A DNA stretch of 64,000 nucleotides from the NCBI RefSeq assembly GCF_958979055.1, contig NC_084898.1, forward strand, positions 2,986,001 to 3,050,000, read 5' to 3'. A model generated the notes under the pieces. The model was given only the letters and a program-made list of their open reading frames with translations. It did no database searches and was not told where the DNA came from. Shown here piece by piece: positions 57,348 through 64,000 of this stretch (within the stretch, counting starts at the first letter, position 1; every line of letters begins with the position of its first letter). The position numbers and the translations under genes were made by a program. The stretch is from Alnus glutinosa (taxonomy: Eukaryota; Streptophyta; Magnoliopsida; Fagales; Betulaceae).

Positions 57348-57600
57348 TTTTTTGTTTGGCCTTTTATGGTAGTGTTTAAAATTCTAGCCCATCACAGTCT
57401 ACAATAATTGGCTCTTATTTTGGCCCATTTTTTGTTTGGTTTTTGTGATATTGTTTAAATCCTAGGCCTATTTAGTCTATAATTGGCTCTCCTTTCAACC
57501 ATTTGTTGGCACAATTTCTGGCTTTTGTGATATTTCTTTAAAACCGAAGCCCTTTTAGCCCTTTATTGGCTTGCATTTTGGCAAATATTTGGCCATATTT
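57348..57600. repeat. Degenerate tandem repeat, ~80-bp units
   Basis: Three units start near 57348, 57428 and 57510. Each has (T)nTGTTTGG..TTTT..TG..AT(A/T)GTGTTTAAA, a ..TAGCCC..TAGTCTA-type middle, and ATTGGCT near the end. The words TTGGC and GGCC dominate. No open frame is conserved. Confidence 0.6.
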
Positions 57601-57761
57601 TGAAGATTATTGGCCTTAAAAGGACGGACTCTAGTCATCGTTACTGGTTGCCACCAATTTTTTGGCCTCCGCTGCCGCTTGCCATCTCCAACAAAAGGAA
57701 AAAAAAAGAAAGAAAAAATCTTTTAAAACTCAAGCTTCCATAATCCTTGCACCTTAAGTTT

Positions 57762-58045
57762 GAGGGAGATGTTAGACTATATTTAGATCACCCTGAAGTT
57801 AATGATTTGATGAGAATTGTATTGCCTTTTATAAAGATTAGATTACCATGAATTTATGAATTTGATGATATTGAATCACCCTAAATTAAGGGATTTGATT
57901 ATGATTACATTCAATCTCTAAGCAAAAGAAGATTATGGGCCATAGCATTTTGTATTGTAAACTCATCAATTGAATAACAGTAAAATGTAGCCCTTTAAGC
58001 TATATCTTGTAAACTTAAGTCATAAACTGAACCACGGAAAATATC
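57762..58045 (+). mobile_element. LTR-retroelement 3' remnant (polypurine tract plus LTR start)
   Basis: TTTGAGGGAGA, a polypurine tract, is directly followed by TGTTAGACTATATTTAGATC, a canonical Copia-type LTR start at 57773. The right boundary of the LTR is not clear and no body is present upstream. Confidence 0.5.
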
Positions 58046-58049
58046 ATGT

Positions 58050-58850
58050 CTCTATTTTTTTTATCTTTTCTTTCATCATGTTCAGTCTTGTCCATCTGGT
58101 TCACAACCCAGGATGGGCTAGGCATTGAATTTCTCTTGGGCAAAAGGCCCTCATCCCAACTCAATCCTATCATCAAAATTCCAATCAAAACAATTTCAGC
58201 AGTAGGTTCCTACACAACCTGGAAAATCATGTCTTGAGAATACTCTCAATCCATTCCCATGTTGGAAATCCAAAAGGACAGTATGAAATTGGCTCTAATT
58301 CAAATCAGGAAGGACACCATGAACAAGCCAAATCAATTACTACCCTTCTTATGAGTGGTAAACATGTTGATAACAAGAAATGCCTAGGGTTGAACCAAAA
58401 TCTCCTTGAGAAGAGCATGAGGTAGAGAAAAGTGATGTTGATTTCTATCTGGCATTTGTGTAAATCTACTATTTTACAACCTCCAATAAGAATTTGACAC
58501 GTCAACTTGAAACACCTCAAATAAAATGAACATGAGAACACCAATATTTTAAACAATGTGTCATCGACAAAAAGGGCGGCATTGTTGCCCATTCAACAAA
58601 AACCACCGGGTCCACCTACACCTGCCTCCTCCATTGAACGCTGGAATCGACTGAAGGCCACCGCCCCACCTCCTCCTACCCATATAACGCCTCCGGATTG
58701 CTCGCATCTCTGTCTCTCACTCTCTTTCAGCTTCACTTGAGACCTAACCCATAGGCCACACCCTCACGCCACCGTTTGTGGTTCTTGTTTCAACCTATTC
58801 ACTGCTATATACAAAAGGTAATGCTCTTGATTTCTTTATTTTTTGAAAAT
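58050..58850 (+). other. Unassigned transcript-like region
   Basis: 58560-58750 is C-rich, with short Pro-rich open frames and CTCTGTCTCTCACTCTCTTTC. It is followed by AAAAGGTAATGC at 58814-58825, which could be a splice donor. The pattern resembles a 5' leader exon, but I find no coding exon downstream that I can join to it. Confidence 0.25.
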
Positions 58851-59109
58851 AATTAATTGGCGTTTGAGAAATTTGGGGATTTTGGGATTGTAATTTTTTT
58901 GAATTCCTCTGTTGTCAAAACTTTGAACCAAACATGATCCACGTTTGTGTTTACAGCTATGGAAAATGTTTTGATAGCATTTTTGTTTTCCTTGTTTGTC
59001 CTGTCAAGTTGTATTCTTATATGTTTGAAATGCCAATGCCTTTCAATGTTTTGTGTCCAATAGTAACTCAAATTTGTGAATCGAATAACACTTATTAAAT
59101 GCTTTTGCA

Positions 59110-59660
59110 CAGTCTATTCGGATTTGCAATTTTAAAATGTGCGATTTTAAAAAAATAATTTTTAATGACGCAGTTAAGCGTGTGACGAAATCGCATGTTA
59201 GTCTTTAAAATTTTACGTTTTAACCAGTTTTAAGCATTTTTAAATCACAATTTTTAAAAAGGGCAATTCTTAAACGATTCATTTTCTGCGATTGGGTTTA
59301 AACAAAAAAAAAAAAAATCAAAACAGCTCTAGTACCATGTAAAATATTAAGTGAAGAATTGAGTGCGTGAGAAAATGAGGAATAAATCTCGTTGTATTTC
59401 ATCGGGCAGGTTACAAACATATATTGGAAATAATGCTATACAAGGAAAAGGAAATAGTACAAGAATAGAAATAACAAATAACCAAATAGAATCTATATAG
59501 CTCGATTTAAAAAACTAACAAAAAGAAGCTTCTACAATCTTCTAGCAAGAGCATCTTATGGACGTAGATATATCCATGTAAGCAGTCAAGAAGAATGACA
59601 TCTGTCCAACTGTGGTGTATTCGTAATACTTTTTGTTTACGAAATCGCAATTTCAAACGC
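59110..59660. mobile_element. hAT-like MITE split by an LTR-like insert
   Basis: Left and right parts carry GATTTGCAATTTTAAAATGTGCG and ACGAAATCGCAATTTCAAACGCACCC, matching the family at 29030. Between about 59300 and 59625 is an insert with GCTCTAGTACCA followed by TGTAAAATATTAAG. Read on the minus strand this is an LTR end plus primer-binding site (TGGTACTAGAGC, consensus TGGTATCAGAGC). The insert's far boundary is uncertain. Confidence 0.45.
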
Positions 59661-59675
59661 ACCCGTAGAGACTAT

Positions 59676-59828
59676 GGAGACCGCGGCATGCAAACATCTT
59701 GAGGCCCTTTTGTCAAGATTTTCAACAATTGGTGATGAAATTTGTTCATCTTTTCCGGCCAGAGCCATTGTGACAGTATGTGCTCGAACCAAATGTTCCA
59801 ACTTGTTGTCAGTCCAAGTGGCCCCCTA
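59676..59828 (+). CDS. Short coding-like frame, unrecognised
   Basis: A 50-residue frame starts 'METAACKHLEALLSRFS' and contains 'FPARAIVTVCARTKC'. Its codon use and amino-acid mix look more like real coding DNA than the surroundings, but I cannot assign it. It may be one exon of a gene or a captured fragment. No partner exon is supported. Confidence 0.2.
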
Positions 59829-60587
59829 AATTATGGTCACAATCTCTTGACCACATTTCCCTTCCAGATTTAAGAATTTAGTCAATCCACATGTGTTATC
59901 TTCATGGAAAAAGGACATGACATTTCCCAGATTGTCAAAGCATCAATGGCCAGATTTCCTTGCTTCTTTTTCTTTTTGGTAAGTGGATTCTTTATTTGTA
60001 TGACATGCATGATAAATGTGCCAAATCTGCAAGCCAAGCCAAGCCAATTTTGTCAATGTGGAAATTGTTTTCTTCTGTTTCATGATAACTAATATATAGA
60101 AACCCAATAGTCTGTTTTTACTCATAAAAATTAAAAAAAATTAAAAAAAAAAAAAAAAGAGAGAGAGAAAGAAAGAAAGAAGTCTGTTTTAATTAGTGTC
60201 CGAATATGACAGAAATTTCCTATGAACTAGTTTGTAAGAAAATTTCTACAATCCACATATAAGAGTGACATGTGTCCTTTAAGCGTGTGAGAATCACATT
60301 TTATTTTTATTTTTTATTAATGTTATCAAAAAAAACATACGAGAAATACGTGCTATTAAAATAACATGTGCTTCTCAAATGTTAAGGGACACGTGTTGCC
60401 AGAATATGAGCAAGCTGCATTTTTCTGGATCAACTATTTACATTGAGATTAGTGGTCTTGAGTCATTTTTGATCTAAAATACAATTGTTGATACTAAAAC
60501 TTCACTGTTTAGTCCTTTTCTTTTATCAACTATATATATATATATATATGAGAAAAAAATATAAGAAAGCCCATGAACCAATAGTAG

Positions 60588-61190
60588 ATTAATTTTAAAA
60601 TAGCTCCCTTAATTTTTAAGTGTACTAATGTGACCCATCAAACTATCAAAGTGTGTAAAAAATGCTACTTTTGTCAAAATATTCTATAACACTCTAATCC
60701 TCTTAAAAACTAAAATTAATATAAAACCAAGAAGTTAGAGAAATTAAAAAATTAAAAAATTTTAAATTTTAAATTAAAAAAGAAAAAGAAAAAAATAATA
60801 ATAATAATTTTTTTTTAGTAAGAGTGACACATGTCATCATTTTATTGATATTAATGTTGACATTAAAGAATCCATCAAGTATTTTGACGAAATTTAACTA
60901 TAATGACTAAATTGTTATTTTTGGCATACCTTAAAGACCCTTTGAATTATTTTTTATTCTGCAGTGACCGATTTGTAATTTAAGCCAATCACATAGATTG
61001 ATTTTGTATTTATTCTATTTTTCTTTATTTTTTCAAAAAAAAAAAATTATAATTTAGTTTAGTTTAGTTTTTTTTTTAGAGAATAGGGGCATTATAGGAA
61101 TATTTCGATAAAAATAACCTTCTTGACATACTTTGGTAGTTTGATGGGTCATATTAGTACACTTGAAAATTCAAAGACTATTCTAAAATC
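60588..61190. mobile_element. Long-TIR MITE (MULE-like)
   Basis: The left end (TTTTAAAATAGCTCCCTTAATTTTTAAGTGTACTAATG...) and reverse-complemented right end (TTTTAGAATAGTCTTTGAATTTTCAAGTGTACTAATA...) match over about 110 bp, including GACCCATCAAACTA on both sides. It has the same architecture as 4445-5332, with an AT-rich, non-coding interior. Confidence 0.75.
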
Positions 61191-61622
61191 TTTATTTCAA
61201 GTATTATTTAATAGTATTTACAAATACACAAGTATTATTTACGAATACACAAATTGGGTTGCAGAATCTTTTATTTTTTGCTAAATATTTATGAAGAACT
61301 TTTCTATTAAAATTTGAAAACACTTGGCCAAATTTTTCTTGGTTTAAATCTAATTTTATTATTTATAATTTTTTTTTAGAAAAGTTTTTATTACAAATTG
61401 GAAAAATAATCACATTCAACTTGTCGCAATTTTATTTTGACAGCCATTACATTTTTGCGTAAATTGATATATATATATATATATCATAAAATTCTTATGG
61501 TGCTCTAATTGCTCTTTTTCGTCAAAAGCATATTCCTCTGTCGAGGAAAGATGGTTTTACTGACAGTAATTTCTAATTACACTTTGACATTTACTGCAGA
61601 TCCTCTATATATCCTGATTAAT

Positions 61623-62013
61623 GTTAATTTTCCCTTATTTTCTGTTTAAATGGTCACTATTTGAAGAAATTGGAGCAATTAGAGAACAAAGTTGACATGT
61701 GAAAAAACAAAAAGAAGAGAGAAGAGTGCGACTTTTGATGTTTACGTTGGTGTTGTTTACTGGAAGTTGTGATATTGAAATTCAACAACTAATATTCATA
61801 GGGGAATATATATATATATATATATATTGTTAATTTTCCCTTATTTTCTGTTTAAATGGTCACTGGTTGAAGAAATTGGAGCAATTAGAGAACAAAGTTG
61901 ACATGTGAAAAAACAAAAAGAAGAGAGAAGAGAGCGACCTTTGATGTTTGCGTTGGCGTTGTTTAGTACAAGTTGTGATATTGAAATTCAACAACTATAT
62001 ATATATATATATA
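61623..62013. repeat. Tandem duplication, 206-bp unit
   Basis: GTTAATTTTCCCTTATTTTCTG begins units at 61623 and 61829. Both contain GAGCAATTAGAGAACAAAGTTGACATG, AAAAAGAAGAGAGAAGAG and TGTGATATTGAAATTCAACAACTA, and both end in an AT microsatellite. Only a few substitutions separate them, so the event is recent. The AT runs probably mediated it. Confidence 0.9.
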
Positions 62014-62039
62014 TATTTATTTATTTATTTTCCTCAAAT

Positions 62040-62640
62040 TATCACTCAATTATTAATGTTCTCTCAAATCTACCAATTGTATCAATATCTTTCCTTTAAT
62101 TACCATAAAATGTCAATGTCCCCCCTAAAGCAAAAGCAAAAGCAAAAAAAAAAAAAAAAAAAAAACAAAAATGACCCTAAACTTTTTTCAATAAGATAAA
62201 AATGTCATTATAAATTAGAAAAAAAAATAAAAAATAAAAAACAAATTTTTAAAAGACCAAAATTAAAAAAATTGAAGAAAAACGAAAAACAAATTAAAAA
62301 GAATGAAAACAAACTTTTTTTTAAAAAAAAAAAAAAACGAAAAAATAATTGAAAATTAAAAAAAAAAAAAAAGAAAAAGAAAAAGAAAGAAAAAAGCAGT
62401 TTTTTATTTTATTTTATTTTATTTTGAATTTTGAATTTTTGTTTTTTTTTTTTGTATAACTTTTTGTTAATTTATTTTATTTTTTATAATTTTATGAAGG
62501 GTATTTTTGTCATTAGGAGGGACATTGATATTTATTAGTAGTTTAAGGTGGGATATTGACATAATTAGTAGTTTAGAAATGGACATTGACAATGAAGTGG
62601 TAGTTTGATGGATTATATGTACATTTTCTTATTCAAAGTT
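62040..62640. mobile_element. Degraded long-TIR element with A-rich interior
   Basis: TATCAATATC...AATGTCAATGTCCCCCCTA at the left and TAGGAGGGACATTGATATTTATTAG...GACATTGACAATG at the right are inverted. The interior is nearly all A/T homopolymer. The boundaries are approximate. Confidence 0.45.
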
Positions 62641-62667
62641 ATATAAGAAGTTGTGAATTGTAATGGA

Positions 62668-62930
62668 ATTTTTTTTAGGTTTTTTTTTTTTTTTTTTTAG
62701 TATATCAACAAAGAAATTACATCAAAGAAAAATATAGAGCTGGACAACCCAACAAATAACCCCTGATTAACTTCATCGGTGGGAAAAAACCAACAAGTCC
62801 TCTCTCTTGGGGCTGTTCCTCTCTAGCACAGCCAAGAGGTGAGTGAGATAGTCCCTGGCGTCTTCGTGCTGCTAGGAGTTTCTAGTCGTCTTCGGCTAGG
62901 TCAAGACCTCAGTCTTGATTCAAGCCAGAG
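62668..62930. other. T-run and 5' leader next to LINE ORF1
   Basis: A T-run (62677-62698) is followed by TATATCAACAAAGAAATTACATCAAAG, which on the minus strand reads like a LINE 3' end (TTTGATGTAATTTCTTTGTTGATATA then poly(A)). From about 62790 a GC-richer leader leads into the plus-strand LINE ORF1. The two parts have opposite polarity. Confidence 0.5.
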
Positions 62931-64000
62931 ATGGAAGAGTTAGTTGAAAAGTTAGGGGAGGGTATGAGATTACTGGAGGGTGAGAAGGCAAGTATAGTGA
63001 TCACAGAAGACGACACGGCAGACCAAAGATTAAGAAATGGTCGGTGTCTGGTGGGGCGCATTATGTCAGAAAGAAGAGTCCAAAAGGAGGCTTTCAAGGC
63101 CTTTATGGCTCGACTGTGGAAAACTACAGGGAAAGTGGCTTTCAAGGAGCTAGAGGACAACTTTTGGCTTTTAGAGTTTTCCTCAGAAGCAGACAAAAAG
63201 AGGGTCCAGGAGGGATGCCCGTGGCTGTTTGACAGGAATATCCTGATCCTCAAAGAAGTGGAAGAAAACACCCCTCCAGCCCAGATGGATTTCTCCAAGT
63301 CCCCGTGCTGGATCCAGGTCAGAGACATTCCTCTTATTTGTATAAACAAAGAAGTGGGAAACAAGATTGGAGAGACCATAGGAGAAGTCGAGGAGGTGGA
63401 CATCTCTGGAGAAGGATCAGGAAGGGGGTGTAGTCTTCGGATCAAGGTACATATCGATATCACTAAGCCCCTGGACAGAGGCCGGGCCCTTTGGCTAAAC
63501 GGGAAAATGGTCTGGGTCAACTTTAGATATGAAAAGCTCCCTCATTTTTGTTTCAACTGTGGACGCATCTTCCATAACAAGGAGCAGTGCAGTGATCAAA
63601 AGGGCCCCAGACAGGAAGACGACGAAGCTCCTAAACGATGGGGGACCTGGCTCAGAGCGGAAGAGGTGCGGTTTACACAAGGAAAAATGAGGCCTGGCGG
63701 CGGGAGAGCAAGTAGTCCCCTCCAGAAGAAGCTTATCGATCAGAGGAGAGGGGATAACGGAGGAGAAGCAGCGCCGGGCGACCAACAAGAGGTGAAGAGG
63801 GGAGAGCCACAGGACCAGCAAGGCGGGGATCCCAACAGATCTGTCAAGCTACACAGCATTGGGAATGACATCGAAAAGCAAATCTTGCAGTCGATTTTGA
63901 GAAGGGAGGTGCGTGACACGAAGGCTGCTGAGACAAGACAAACTCAGAGTCCTAATCGGCGATGTGATTTCATGGAATTAATGCTCACTTCTGACCTGCT
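62931..64000 (+). CDS. LINE ORF1 (DUF4283 and CCHC zinc knuckle), open to the window edge
   Basis: An uninterrupted frame runs 356 codons from the ATG at 62931 past the window end. Residues of about 35-200 fit DUF4283 of plant LINE ORF1 ('RCLVGRIMSERRVQKEAFK', 'FWLLEFSSEADKKRVQEGCP', 'MVWVNFRYEKLPHFCFNCG'). A zinc knuckle C-x2-C-x4-H-x4-C lies at residues 207-220, and a charged, disordered tail follows. ORF1 proteins bind element RNA; ORF2 with endonuclease and reverse transcriptase should follow beyond 64000. Lack of stops or frameshifts suggests a young copy. The higher GC content compared with the flanks agrees with a mobile-element origin. DUF4283 also occurs in other transposon-linked genes, but leader and context favour a LINE. 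Confidence 0.85.
   Translation, partial: MEELVEKLGEGMRLLEGEKASIVITEDDTADQRLRNGRCLVGRIMSERRVQKEAFKAFMARLWKTTGKVAFKELEDNFWLLEFSSEADKKRVQEGCPWLFDRNILILKEVEENTPPAQMDFSKSPCWIQVRDIPLICINKEVGNKIGETIGEVEEVDISGEGSGRGCSLRIKVHIDITKPLDRGRALWLNGKMVWVNFRYEKLPHFCFNCGRIFHNKEQCSDQKGPRQEDDEAPKRWGTWLRAEEVRFTQGKMRPGGGRASSPLQKKLIDQRRGDNGGEAAPGDQQEVKRGEPQDQQGGDPNRSVKLHSIGNDIEKQILQSILRREVRDTKAAETRQTQSPNRRCDFMELMLTSDL

Noticed and set aside
62909..63821. Two minus-strand open frames (203 and 108 codons) near the right edge
   Set aside because: They are antisense shadows of the LINE ORF1 frame, which has clear DUF4283 and zinc-knuckle residues on the plus strand.

Overview
The window is nuclear DNA from a flowering plant, most likely a woody eudicot. 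The evidence is GT-AG introns, plant-only gene families (alpha-expansin, DUF1191 membrane protein, CCS52A/FIZZY-RELATED, STAY-GREEN, a SOC1-type MADS factor), AT-rich spacers, and many plant transposons (Ty3/Gypsy and LINE retroelements, CACTA, MULE-like and hAT-like elements, MITEs, TRIMs). The species cannot be named from sequence alone.

Layout. 1-770: 5' end of a minus-strand Ty3/Gypsy element (start of gag, primer-binding site, complete LTR). 0.9-3.4 kb: a truncated LINE split by a CACTA-type element. 4.4-6.06 kb: two long-TIR MULE-like elements; the first carries a captured AAA-ATPase fragment. 6.39-8.65 kb: an alpha-expansin gene with a root-hair cis-element match in its promoter. 10.3-11.3 kb: an intronless DUF1191 gene. 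12.6-15.5 kb: tandem repeats and MITEs. 15.8-20.5 kb: CCS52A/FZR, ten exons. 20.3-27.6 kb: a tandem segmental duplication of about 3.3 kb with one breakpoint inside FZR and the other inside STAY-GREEN. 26.4-28.1 kb: intact STAY-GREEN (minus strand). 28.5-41.5 kb: transposon-rich, including an imperfect inverted repeat spanning 30.2-39.3 kb. 41.6-51.7 kb: a seven-exon SOC1/AGL42-like MADS gene (minus) whose 6.6-kb intron 1 holds a three-level nest of insertions. 52.7-62.7 kb: MITEs, tandem repeats and LINE/LTR remnants. 62.9-64.0 kb: ORF1 of a LINE, open to the window edge.

FZR and STAY-GREEN converge on each other. The duplicated block spans the FZR 3' end and the STAY-GREEN 3' end. The result is intact FZR, then a headless STAY-GREEN copy, then a tail-only FZR copy, then intact STAY-GREEN. 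The duplication therefore broke neither gene.

The five intact host genes belong to separate processes: wall loosening in root hairs, an unknown membrane role, APC/C activation and endoreduplication, chlorophyll breakdown, and flowering or meristem control. No operon-like or pathway cluster is evident. Family assignments rest on protein features recalled from established families, not on a database search.
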